From CBDEGU01 sp965238045 (GTDB lineage Bacteria > Acidobacteriota > Terriglobia > Bryobacterales > UBA6623): a stretch of DNA of 64,000 nt. The stretch covers positions 62,001-126,000 of the forward strand of contig CBDEGU010000011.1 in NCBI GenBank assembly GCA_965238045.1. Direction: 5' to 3'. This document shows positions 54,097 to 62,153 of the stretch, one piece after another. The notes below the pieces were generated by a model, which was not told the origin of the DNA, did no database searches, and was given only the letters and a program-made list of their open reading frames with translations. Every line of letters begins with the position of its first letter. Positions within the stretch are counted from its first letter, which is position 1. Made by a program: the position numbers and the translations under genes.

Positions 54097-54149
54097 GGGG
54101 ACATTTCTATTGGGCTACCGAGGGGGAAAGTTCTATAGGGCGTTGACAT
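54097..54149 (+). mobile_element. possible IS21-like terminal remnant
   Basis: On the minus strand from 54149: TGTCAACG, then CCCTATAGAACTTTCCCCC and, 7 bp later, CCCAATAGAAATGTCCCCT, two imperfect 19-bp direct repeats. Multiple terminal repeats behind a TGT end are typical of IS21-family ends. No istA or istB is present. The rest of 53599-54195 shows no gene. Confidence 0.4.
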
Positions 54150-54201
54150 TTCTTTCGAATGATGGTGGCACGGCCGCCTGCTAGAGTAGACGGGAGTGCC
54201 T

Positions 54202-56589
54202 ATGACCGGCCTAGATCATGCAGCTTGTTGCCGTGCCGCGGATGCCGCTGCGCGAACGAGCAGGTTCCTGCGATTTCAGATGGTGATCGTATGCGGACTC
54301 GCCTCGATTCTCTGCTGTGTTTCGGTGCATGCCCAGCCGCTTTTAGGCACTGGGCCGCTGCCGGGCACCGAGCCGCTCGAACTCGCGGGCGACCTTGCCG
54401 CCCGGATGGTCGAGGACATCGATCGCTACTTGGCGCGAGCGACGGAGAAATCGGCCCGCGATCGGGAGCGCTTTTGGGATATCGACGTCTCCTCCACGGA
54501 GGCGTATGAGAAATCGATCGCTCCGAATCGAGAGCGCTTCCGGAAGGCCATCGGCGCAATGGATGCACGGGTTCCCTTTGACGGCTTCACGATGCTGGCC
54601 ACGACGACCCAGCCTTCCCTTGTGGCGACGACCACCACCTACGAGGTTCATACCGTGCGATGGCCTGTCTTTCGGGGCGTCCACGGCGAGGGTTTGCTGC
54701 TGGAGCCGACCAAGGCGGCTCTGGGAAACATCGTGGCGCTTCCCGACGCCGATCAGTCTCCCGAGATGCTGGCCGGTCTCGCGCTGGGCGTGCCGCCGCG
54801 ATCGCAGTTCGCGCGCCTGCTGGCCGAGGCTGGCTACCGCGTCATTGTGCCGGTGCTGATCAACCGCTCGGATGATTGGTCGGGTCACCCGCGGATTCGC
54901 TACACCAATCAGCCGCATCGGGAATTCATCTACCGCATGGCCTTTGAGATGGGGCGGCACATCATCGGCTATGAGGTACAGAAAGTACTCGCGGCCGTGG
55001 ACGGCTTCGAGCGTCAATGGCCGGGCCTCAAGACCGGCGTCGCGGGCTACGGCGAGGGAGGATTAATCGCCTTCCATAGCGCCGCCGCCGATCGCCGTAT
55101 TGACGCGTCGCTGGTGAGCGGCTACTTCGGTCCGCGCGAGAGGCTTTGGAGCGAACCGATTTATCGCAATGTTTGGGGGCTGCTTGAGGAGTTTGGCGAC
55201 GCCGAACTTGCCCGGCTCGTGGCGCCGAGAGGGCTGGTGATCGAGGCGTCGCGGGCGCCGGAAATCGGCGGGCCGCCCGGGGTGACTCCGCAACGCCGGG
55301 GCGCCGCTCCGGGGAAGATCACCACGCCGCCCCTCTCCGATGTTCGCCGCGAAGTGAAGCGGGCATCGCGGGTCTTTCAACAGCTCAAGGTGTCGGGTCA
55401 CATCCAACTGATTGAAACCGGGGGCGGCAAGGGCGAGCCGGGAAGCCCGCCGGCGCTCGAAGCATTTTCCGGCCTTCTCGGAAACAGCCAAAGGCTGCCG
55501 AAACCTGGCACGGCTCCGCGCGATCGGCGAGCGGCTTTCGACTCCAGCCGCCGGCTTCGGCGCCAGTTCGACGAACTCGTCGAGTTTACCCAGGGCCTGG
55601 TTCGACAATCTGAATTCACGCGCAAGGAATTTTGGGCGGCGGCGGATCGAAGCTCCCCCGCCAACTGGGAACGCAGCGCCGACCGCTACCGCCAGCGGGC
55701 TTGGAACGAGGTCATCGGCCGGATGCCCAATCCTTCCGAACCGCTCCGCGCGAAATCCCGCAAGGCCTATGAGACCGCCCGCTGGACCGGGTATGAAGTC
55801 CTGCTGCCTGTCTGGCCTGACGTATTCGCCTACGGCATCCTGCTCCTGCCGAAGGATCTCAAACCGGGAGAAAAGCGTCCTGTCGTAGTGTGCCAGCACG
55901 GTCTCGAAGGTACGCCGCAAATGCTCGTCGACTCCAAGATCCAAGGCCCCTATCACCACTACGGCGCGCGGCTTGCCGATCGCGGATTCATTGTCTTCGC
56001 GCCGCAGAACCCCTATATCGGCCGTGACAAGTTCCGGGTGCTGCAGCGCAAGGCGAACCCGCTGAAGAAATCGCTGTTCTCGTTTATCCTTGGGCAGCAT
56101 CAGCGCATCCTCGAATGGCTGGGCAGCCAGCCCTACGTGGACGAGAAGCGAATCGGTTTCTACGGGCTCTCCTACGGCGGCAAGACAGCCGTGCGCGTTC
56201 CTCCCCTGCTGAAGGAATATGCCCTGTCGATCTGCTCCGCTGACTTCAATGAGTGGATTTGGAAGACTACGAGTTCCCAGCACGGCTACAGTTACATCTA
56301 CACGGGCGAGTATGAGATGTTCGAATTCAATCTTGGCAATACGTTCAACTACAGTGACCTCGCCAATATGATGGCGCCGCGCCCATTCATGGTCGAGCGC
56401 GGACATCATGACGGCGTAGCACCCGACGAATGGGTAGCATACGAATTCGCGAAAGTGCGCCGCCATTACTCGGAGCTGAGCCTGGCCGGCCGAGCCGAGA
56501 TCGAGTTCTTCCTCGGGCCGCATGAGATCCGCGGCGAGGGAACGTTCGACTTTCTGCATCGCCACCTGGAGTGGCCGAAACCAAGATGA
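54202..56589 (+). CDS. exported double alpha/beta-hydrolase-domain protein
   Basis: 795 residues from ATG 54202, 5 nt after GGGAG; an export segment lies at about 26-45 (MVIVCGLASILCCVSVHAQ). Two hydrolase-like halves are visible. The first has RWPVFRGVHGEGLLLEPTKA and TGVAGYGEGGLIAFHSA, where the nucleophile elbow reads GYGEG without Ser. The second has YEVLLPVWPDVFAYGILLLP, VVVCQHGLEGTP and the intact elbow GFYGLSYGGKTAVR (Ser), with FLGPHEIRGEG as probable His region. An acetyl-xylan-esterase/dienelactone-hydrolase-like activity is inferred for the second half; the first is probably structural. Coupled to the Rrf2 gene by an ATGA overlap. Confidence 0.78.
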   Translation: MTGLDHAACCRAADAAARTSRFLRFQMVIVCGLASILCCVSVHAQPLLGTGPLPGTEPLELAGDLAARMVEDIDRYLARATEKSARDRERFWDIDVSSTEAYEKSIAPNRERFRKAIGAMDARVPFDGFTMLATTTQPSLVATTTTYEVHTVRWPVFRGVHGEGLLLEPTKAALGNIVALPDADQSPEMLAGLALGVPPRSQFARLLAEAGYRVIVPVLINRSDDWSGHPRIRYTNQPHREFIYRMAFEMGRHIIGYEVQKVLAAVDGFERQWPGLKTGVAGYGEGGLIAFHSAAADRRIDASLVSGYFGPRERLWSEPIYRNVWGLLEEFGDAELARLVAPRGLVIEASRAPEIGGPPGVTPQRRGAAPGKITTPPLSDVRREVKRASRVFQQLKVSGHIQLIETGGGKGEPGSPPALEAFSGLLGNSQRLPKPGTAPRDRRAAFDSSRRLRRQFDELVEFTQGLVRQSEFTRKEFWAAADRSSPANWERSADRYRQRAWNEVIGRMPNPSEPLRAKSRKAYETARWTGYEVLLPVWPDVFAYGILLLPKDLKPGEKRPVVVCQHGLEGTPQMLVDSKIQGPYHHYGARLADRGFIVFAPQNPYIGRDKFRVLQRKANPLKKSLFSFILGQHQRILEWLGSQPYVDEKRIGFYGLSYGGKTAVRVPPLLKEYALSICSADFNEWIWKTTSSQHGYSYIYTGEYEMFEFNLGNTFNYSDLANMMAPRPFMVERGHHDGVAPDEWVAYEFAKVRRHYSELSLAGRAEIEFFLGPHEIRGEGTFDFLHRHLEWPKPR

Positions 56590-57050
56590 TCTATTCCAAA
56601 TCGGTTGGCTACGCTCTCCGCGCTCTAACCCGGCTGGCGGAGCAGCCCGACGGCGAGCGGCTGACGTCCGACGAGATCGCCGAGATGGAGGACCTGCCGG
56701 CTCCGTATCTTGCCAAGACGTTGCAAGAGCTGGCCCGCCGCGGACTGCTCTACTCGGAAAAAGGGCGAGCCGGAGGGTTCACTCTTCGCTACCGGGCGAA
56801 AGACATTCGCGTTCTCGAAGTCATCGAAGTCCTAGACGGCGAGGCCGCGACCAGCCGCTGCCTGCTCGGTTACGAAGACTGCACCAGAAAAACGCCCTGC
56901 CACTTGGACCGGATCTTTCGTCCTCTGAGAAAAATCATCACCGAATACTTGACGCGCACCACGCTGGCGGATCTCGCCAAGGCCAGACGCTCCCGCCGGC
57001 GCAAGTCTAAAGCGAAACCCGCGGCCCGCTCGAAGCGGCGTTCAAGATAA
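56586..57050 (+). CDS. Rrf2-family transcriptional regulator
   Basis: 154 residues from ATG 56586; ATGA overlaps the stop of the hydrolase gene, so translation is coupled. The winged HTH (MIYSKSVGYALRALTRLAEQ, LTSDEIAEMEDLPAPYLAKT, LARRGLLYSEKGRAGGFTL) and the three-Cys segment SRCLLGYEDCTRKTPCHLD match Rrf2 proteins that may hold an iron-sulfur cluster. A Lys/Arg-rich tail (RRSRRRKSKAKPAARSKRR) is unusual. A sensor of redox or iron that controls its own operon is inferred. Pairing with a secreted hydrolase is not a known arrangement to me. Confidence 0.9.
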   Translation: MIYSKSVGYALRALTRLAEQPDGERLTSDEIAEMEDLPAPYLAKTLQELARRGLLYSEKGRAGGFTLRYRAKDIRVLEVIEVLDGEAATSRCLLGYEDCTRKTPCHLDRIFRPLRKIITEYLTRTTLADLAKARRSRRRKSKAKPAARSKRRSR

Positions 57051-57075
57051 GCAGCCCGACTCCTGCCACAGCCCG

Positions 57076-58866
57076 CTAGGAGTAGATCTCGTCGATGCGG
57101 TTGGCATAGATCCGCTCGACCTCGCGGCGGCGCACCTTCATCGTCGGAGTGATCTCTCCTTTTTGGATCGAGAACTCTTCGGCGAGGATGGCGATTTTCT
57201 TCACTCGCTCATGCGGCGCCATTCCGGAGCAGGCCGACTCCACTTCCCGCTCGAGGACTTCCCGAATCGCCGCATGCCGGGTCAATTCGGCGAGAGACGC
57301 GACAGCAATCCCTCTCTCGACCGCCAGTTGCCTGAGCTTTTCGAAATTCGGAACAATCAGGGCGCTGGGGAATTTGCGGCCCTCGGCGATCACCACCGCG
57401 GTCGTTATGTAGCTGCTCGTCTTGAGCTGACTCTCAATCGGCTGCGGCGCGATATACTTTCCGCCGGAAGTTTTCAGCAGGTCCTTCTTACGGTCCGTGA
57501 TCGTGAGATACCCGTCGCTGTCGAATCTCCCGATGTCTCCGGTCTGAAACCATCCATCGGCCATGCTCTCGGCGGTGAGTTCCGGCATCTTGTAGTACCC
57601 TCGCATGATGTTCGGGCCGCGGGCAAGGATTTCGCCGTCCTCGGCGATCTTGACCTCGACATTGGGAATGACCTTGCCGACCGTGCCGGGCCGAATGGCC
57701 TCGGGATGATTGATCGAGAGGACCGGCGAGGTCTCGGTCAGGCCGTAGGCCTCGCAGATCTTGACGCCCAAGGCGAGGAAGAATTCACCGACGTGGAGAG
57801 GCAAGGGCGCGGCGCCGGAGATGAAGAAACGTATCTGCCCTCCCAGCCGGGCCCGCAGCTTCTGGAATACAAGCCGGCTGGCGATCCAATGCTTCAGCCG
57901 CAATCCGGCCGGAAGCCGGCGGCCTTCGAGCATGCAGGGTATCGCCGCCTTGCCAACGCCGATCGCCCAGCGAAACAGTTTTCGCCGGATCAGCGGCGCG
58001 GCTCCGACCGCCGTGTGTACTTTGTCGTAGATCTTTTCAAAGAAACGCGGAACACCAACCGCAATCGTGGGCCGCACCTCCAGCAGATTTTGCGGTACGG
58101 CGTCGATCGACTCGGCATAGGCGACCGTCGCGCCTTCCTGGAAGAACTTGTAATCGGCCATCCGTTCGGCCACGTGACAAAGTGGCAGGAAAGACAGCGC
58201 CACATCGGTCTCATCGACGGAAAGTTCGGTGTCGCGCACGTTGCTGTAGAAGTTGTCGTGGCTCAGCATCACGCCCTTCGGCGTACCGGTCGTTCCCGAG
58301 GTGTAAATGATGCTGGCCAGATCCTCGGGCCGCACCGAATTGATAGCGCTCTCGAACTCCTCCCGCTCACTGTCTCCAAGCGTGGTCTTGCCGATCAGCG
58401 CGCTGAATTCCGCAGTGCGGGGATCTGCCCCGTCCCGATCAAGAGTATCCTGATCAAGAGCATCGAACAGGATGACGCCTTCCAGCGCGGGCAGACGATC
58501 CCAGATGCTCTGGACCTTCTCGAGTTGCTGCACCGTGGACACGAAGATCGCCCGAGCCTCGGAGTGCTCAAGAAGGTAATGTACCTGTTCGGCCGGCAAC
58601 GTCGGATACACCGGGACGCTTACCACACCGGCCGTCATCATGGCGAAATCGGCGACGGCCCACTCCCAGCGATTCTCCGCCAGCAGCGCACAGCGATCCC
58701 CGGGCTCGATGCCAGCCCGCCGTAATTCGTGAAACAGCCGCCCCACGCGGCGGTAAATCTCCTGCCCGGAGATGGGCCGGTACCGGCCGTCGCTCTTGGC
58801 CAGCATCATATCCGGCTTGTCGTAGGAGACCGCTTGACGGAATAGCCGGGCGAGTGTGTTCGACAT
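57076..58866 (-). CDS. long-chain acyl-CoA synthetase (FadD/AMP-forming)
   Basis: 596 residues from ATG 58866; the upstream in-frame extension to 58950 covers a yjbQ remnant and is not used. AMP-binding motifs: IIYTSGTTGTPKGVMLSHDN, AYGLTETSPVLSINHPEAIR, MADGWFQTGDIGRFDSDGYL and TITDRKKDLLKTSGGKYIAP with the adenylation Lys region. It activates fatty acids to acyl-CoA through acyl-AMP. Sequence is closest in pattern to the long bacterial group (FAA1-like). No beta-oxidation genes are adjacent. Confidence 0.92.
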   Translation of the reverse strand: MSNTLARLFRQAVSYDKPDMMLAKSDGRYRPISGQEIYRRVGRLFHELRRAGIEPGDRCALLAENRWEWAVADFAMMTAGVVSVPVYPTLPAEQVHYLLEHSEARAIFVSTVQQLEKVQSIWDRLPALEGVILFDALDQDTLDRDGADPRTAEFSALIGKTTLGDSEREEFESAINSVRPEDLASIIYTSGTTGTPKGVMLSHDNFYSNVRDTELSVDETDVALSFLPLCHVAERMADYKFFQEGATVAYAESIDAVPQNLLEVRPTIAVGVPRFFEKIYDKVHTAVGAAPLIRRKLFRWAIGVGKAAIPCMLEGRRLPAGLRLKHWIASRLVFQKLRARLGGQIRFFISGAAPLPLHVGEFFLALGVKICEAYGLTETSPVLSINHPEAIRPGTVGKVIPNVEVKIAEDGEILARGPNIMRGYYKMPELTAESMADGWFQTGDIGRFDSDGYLTITDRKKDLLKTSGGKYIAPQPIESQLKTSSYITTAVVIAEGRKFPSALIVPNFEKLRQLAVERGIAVASLAELTRHAAIREVLEREVESACSGMAPHERVKKIAILAEEFSIQKGEITPTMKVRRREVERIYANRIDEIYS

Positions 58867-58874
58867 GACGGGTT

Positions 58875-59130
58875 TTACTCTCCCATTACTTTGATGATGA
58901 CTCGCTTGCGGCGACGACCATCCAGTGCAGCACAGTAGACCTGCCGCCAAGTTCCTAAGTCTAGCCTGCTGTCGGCAATCGGCGGAATCACTTCATGCTG
59001 CAGCCGCGGACTCTGGAGATGCGCGTCGCCCTCGTCCTCACCTGTGGATTGCCCTCGCCTGTTTGCTGATGTCGATGTATTCGCGCCGCTTCTCGATAGG
59101 GAAGCGCACGTACCCGGTGTGATATTTCAT
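58875..59130 (-). pseudogene. yjbQ: yjbQ (UPF0047) gene with an internal deletion
   Basis: From ATG 59130: MKYHTGYVRFPIEKRREYID, ISKQARAI, then directly TGEDEGDAHLQSPRLQHEVI, PPIADSRLDLGTWRQVYCAA and RRRKRVIIKVMGE to the stop at 58875. The normal protein (about 135-140 residues) has some 60 residues between these parts, including the conserved His-rich centre; they are gone and the join at about 59047 changes frame. The family may act in thiamine-phosphate synthesis. The remnant is inactive and abuts the fadD-like gene. Confidence 0.8.
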
Positions 59131-59182
59131 GACCAACACTGTAGACTGTAGTCTCGCAAAACGAAAGGGGGCAGACGGAGCA

Positions 59183-59347
59183 ATGGTCAAGCAATTAGCG
59201 AAAGTGCTGGGCAGGAACATTCCCGAAGAGGAATTGGAACAGATCGCTCCCGTCCTGGAAGATCTTCTGGCCGGAATCGAAACGGCGCTCGACCGGGACT
59301 TGAGCACCACCGACCCCATGTTTACCTTCCGGCCCGGCGGCGAGTAG
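59183..59347 (+). CDS. AtzG-like small amidase partner
   Basis: 54 residues from ATG 59183, with GGAG just upstream. IPEEELEQIAPVLEDLLAGI and the end TTDPMFTFRPGGE resemble AtzG/DUF4089 proteins, GatC-like subunits that clamp onto an amidase; the FRP end is characteristic. The amidase gene follows by 49 nt. It probably stabilises the amidase. Confidence 0.7.
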   Translation: MVKQLAKVLGRNIPEEELEQIAPVLEDLLAGIETALDRDLSTTDPMFTFRPGGE

Positions 59348-59396
59348 CTCCCCGGCGATTACCAGTGCAAACACCAGTACTGAGGTTTCCACCATC

Positions 59397-60797
59397 ATGA
59401 ACATGACGATCACTGCACTTGCGCCCAAGATCGAAAGCGGCGAGATCTCTCCGGTCGAGCTGACCCGCCAAACCCTCGCGCGCATCGCCAAGCTTGAGCC
59501 CTCGCTCAACGCCTTCATCACCGTCACCGAAGAGCACGCACTGGCGCAAGCCCGCCAGGCCGAAGCCGAGATCGCCGCCGGAAACTATCGCGGACCGCTG
59601 CACGGCATTCCCTACGCCGCCAAGGATCTGTTCTACACCAAGGGCATCAAGACGACCGTGGGCTCGAAGATCCTCGCCGATTTCGTGCCGGATTTCGACT
59701 GCGCCGTGGTGGAGAAACTCAACGCCGCCGGCGCGGTCATGATCGGCAAAGCCGGTCTGCACGAGTGGGCCTACGGCATCACCAGCAACAACCCGCATTT
59801 CGGCACGATTCGCAACGCCTGGAATACGGACCATATTCCGGGTGGCTCCAGCGGAGGCTCGGCGACGGCTCTGGCCGCCCGGCTGTGCAGTTTTTCGCTT
59901 GGTTCCGACACCGGAGGCTCGATTCGCATCCCCGCCTCGTTTTGCAGTCTCGTCGGGCTCAAGGCGACCTTCGGGCGCATCAGCCGCTACGGCGTCTTCC
60001 CTCTCGCACACACGCTCGATCACGCCGGCCCGTTCGGGTTGACGGTTCGCGATACGGCGCACGTCTATGCCGCGCTCGCCGGGGGCGACGCCCGCGACGA
60101 CAGTTGTGTCGAACGGCCCATGGCGGCCCCCGCCCTGCCCCGCGAGCCGAGACTCGACGGCAAGAAGATCGGCGTGCCGCGAAATTTCTACTACGAGCAG
60201 TTGCATCCCGAAGTGGAATCCGCCGCCAGGAAGGCCCTCGCGGTGCTCGAGAGTCTCGGCGCCGAACTCGTCGATATCACCGTCCCCGACATGGAAGAAT
60301 TCAACGCCATTGGCCGCCTCATTCTGCTTGCCGAGGCCAGTTCGGTTCACGCCCGGCGGCTCGCCGAGCGCCGCGAAGATTTCGGAGACGATGTTCGGGC
60401 GCTCTTTGATCAGGGAGGCCTTGTTCTGGCCACCGATTACCTCAACGCCCAGCGCCGCCGCCGCGCTCTGGTCGAGGCCTTCAACAAGCTGCTCTCGGAG
60501 GTCGATGTGATCGTCACGCCGGCGATTCCGGTGCCGCCGGCGAGAATCGGCGAGGACACGATCACCGTCGAGGGGAAAGACTACAACGTCCGGCTGGCGA
60601 CCACGCGCATCGTGCGCGGCCTCAACCTCACCGGACTGCCGCTACTCTCGGTCCCCTGCGGCTTCACCGAGGCAGGCTTGCCGATTGGCTTGCAGATCAT
60701 CGGCGGCATGTGGGACGAAGCCGGCATTCTCGACCTCGGCCACGCCTACGAGCAAGCAACCGACTGGCATCTGCGCCGCCCGGCCATCGCCGGCTGA
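59397..60797 (+). CDS. amidase-signature-family amidase
   Basis: 466 residues. The Ser-cisSer-Lys triad is complete: IPYAAKDLFYTKG (Lys), PGGSSGGSATALAA (cis-Ser) and GSDTGGSIRIPASFC (nucleophile Ser). LHGIPYAAKDLF, GKAGLHEWAYGITSNNP and LPLLSVPCGFTEAGLPIGLQ are typical. With an AtzG-like partner, a role like AtzF/AtzE (allophanate, biuret or 1-carboxybiuret hydrolysis) is possible, but tRNA amidotransferase GatA is less likely as gatB and gatC are absent. The higB remnant begins directly after its stop. Confidence 0.9.
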   Translation: MNMTITALAPKIESGEISPVELTRQTLARIAKLEPSLNAFITVTEEHALAQARQAEAEIAAGNYRGPLHGIPYAAKDLFYTKGIKTTVGSKILADFVPDFDCAVVEKLNAAGAVMIGKAGLHEWAYGITSNNPHFGTIRNAWNTDHIPGGSSGGSATALAARLCSFSLGSDTGGSIRIPASFCSLVGLKATFGRISRYGVFPLAHTLDHAGPFGLTVRDTAHVYAALAGGDARDDSCVERPMAAPALPREPRLDGKKIGVPRNFYYEQLHPEVESAARKALAVLESLGAELVDITVPDMEEFNAIGRLILLAEASSVHARRLAERREDFGDDVRALFDQGGLVLATDYLNAQRRRRALVEAFNKLLSEVDVIVTPAIPVPPARIGEDTITVEGKDYNVRLATTRIVRGLNLTGLPLLSVPCGFTEAGLPIGLQIIGGMWDEAGILDLGHAYEQATDWHLRRPAIAG

Positions 60798-60951
60798 CGC
60801 ATTCCGGCCTTCCGCCTGCACGCGCTTAAGGGTGACCTCAGAGGCTACTGGGCGGTCAGGGTGAAGGCGAATTGGCGCATTGGTTTCCACTTTTGGGGAG
60901 CGCTTTGAAGGCGGCCACGCCCATGATGTTGAGTTGACTGATTACCACTGA
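60798..60951 (+). pseudogene. higB: higB toxin remnant (C-terminal half, frameshifted)
   Basis: Frame one reads FRLHALKGDLRGYWAVRVKA then NWRIGF; frame two, from 60901, reads RFEGGHAHDVELTDYH and stop. Together they are the C-terminal half of a RelE-type HigB toxin (LKGD..G.W.V.V..NWR...RFEGG.A.DV...DYH). A 13-nt insertion at 60888-60900 breaks the frame, and the N-terminal half is absent because the amidase gene ends directly upstream. Confidence 0.78.
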
Positions 60952-60966
60952 CGAAAGGAGAAAACC

Positions 60967-61263
60967 ATGCCGATGCAGAACCCGCCGCATCCCGGCTTGT
61001 CGGTCAAGATCGATTGTCTGGAGGCTCTCGGGATTAGCGTGACCGAAGCCGCAAAGAGGCTCGGCGTCAGCCGCGCAGCGCTCTCGCGCTTGGCCAACGA
61101 GCAGGCCGGCATTTCGCCTCAGATGGCCATTCGCTTCGAGAAAGCTGGCTGGTCCACCGCTGATACGTGGCTGCGAATGCAGGCCGCCTACGATCTGGCG
61201 CAGGCGCGCAAGCGCGAAGATCAGATTCACGTAGAGCGCTTCGAGCCCGTGCCGACGGCGTGA
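60967..61263 (+). CDS. higA: HigA-family antitoxin
   Basis: 98 residues, ATG 60967 with AGGAG 6 nt upstream. An XRE-type HTH (LEALGISVTEAAKRLGVSRA, ALSRLANEQAGISPQMAIRF) and the C-terminal WLRMQAAYDLAQARKR are typical of HigA. It normally neutralises HigB and represses the operon. Here the toxin is destroyed, so it is an orphan antitoxin, perhaps kept as a regulator or through protection against related toxins. Confidence 0.9.
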   Translation: MPMQNPPHPGLSVKIDCLEALGISVTEAAKRLGVSRAALSRLANEQAGISPQMAIRFEKAGWSTADTWLRMQAAYDLAQARKREDQIHVERFEPVPTA

Positions 61264-61324
61264 GGGTGCAGGTCGTACCCGGCTGGCCCGGGGTTGCGCC
61301 CGGAGTCGGCTCGGCGACAATATG

Positions 61325-61347
61325 TAAAGGAAATATATCGTAGCCTG
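61325..61347 (+). repeat. 23-bp direct repeat, left copy
   Basis: TAAAGGAAATATATCGTAGC plus CTG; recurs at 61925-61947 with one mismatch, exactly 600 bp apart. It directly precedes the 98-bp palindromic element. Confidence 0.85.
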
Positions 61348-61444
61348 GAAGCTGTGAATTAATTGCCTTTCGGCCTCTTGCCTGCGATCTAAGCTCTTTG
61401 TTTTCAGTACAGGGTTCTGCGGCAAGTGGATTTTTCACAGCTTC
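61347..61444 (+). repeat. 98-bp palindrome-ended small repeat, copy 2
   Basis: GGAAGCTGTGAA and TTCACAGCTTC at the ends, with the same internal words as 5740-5839 (AATTAATTGCCTTTCG, TTCTGCGGCAAGT). Same orientation as copy 1. Confidence 0.85.
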
Positions 61445-61924
61445 AGCGAAATTGAGGCTGTCCCGATTTCGCCCGGGAATGGGGGCGATTGGGTTTGTTT
61501 GGTTCGGCGATTCGGCGGTTTTCGTCCCTTGGTACAGTCGGCCCATTTTCGCCGGGCTGGGCGTTTGTCCGTCGTGGATTGAGTGGTGCGGCGAAAATCG
61601 GTGACAGTCCTTGGCGGGGAGGGTTGCGGTTTGGTTTGGGGTGGACGGGCTCGGGCGGGGTGGATTGGGTTTGTTTGGCAGCGTGGTTCGGCGATTTTGA
61701 TGGCGTTGGGGCTTGGTGGCGGTTGGCTGGGGGAGATTCATAGGTTGGCGGGCCAGGAAAAGCCGAGGATCTCAAACCCGAAATCCTCGCTATGGGCATT
61801 CGATAGTGATGGAACTGCAAGTAGTTGAATTTGATAGGGTTGGTGGAAATCTGGTTTGTTTGATTGGCCGGTTTGGCGATTGGAGGCGAGGGCTTGGCTC
61901 GGAAGAGCGCCCAGCGATACTGCA
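61445..61924. other. gene-free GT-rich tract with degenerate internal repeats
   Basis: No credible gene. GGTTTGTTTGG followed within 5-15 bp by GTTCGGCGATT or a variant occurs near 61493, 61670 and 61852, about 180 bp apart. A perfect 7-bp stem hairpin (CGAGGAT / ATCCTCG, 61764-61789) lies in the third part. Strong G/T bias on the plus strand marks it off from its neighbours. Confidence 0.6.
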
Positions 61925-61947
61925 TAAAGGAAATATATTGTAGCCTG
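61925..61947 (+). repeat. 23-bp direct repeat, right copy
   Basis: TAAAGGAAATATATTGTAGC plus CTG, matching 61325-61347 apart from one base. Together with the left copy it brackets the gene-free tract. The following 61948-62153 shows no gene. Confidence 0.85.
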
Positions 61948-62153
61948 TCCCCAAGTTCTTGATTCCTTCCCAAGAGACTTGATGGCACCTACAGTGTACT
62001 CGGGCAGCTTGTTACCGACTTCGAAGAAGTTTGGCGAGATTTCCAACTGGAGCGCGCTTACCCCTAACAAGACCAGTACATCGAGCGGACGACGCTAACC
62101 GAAGGACTCGATATCAGCAGGGCCAACAAACTTCCACTCCGGAGATACAGGAC

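Noticed and set aside
57163..58725. 520-codon open frame antisense to the acyl-CoA synthetase gene
   Set aside because: The minus-strand gene has clear AMP-binding motifs; the antisense product has none.
61067..61988. Pro/Asn/Lys-rich minus-strand frames in the GT-rich tract
   Set aside because: Low-complexity products that follow from base bias; no start signals and several overlapping frames equally open.
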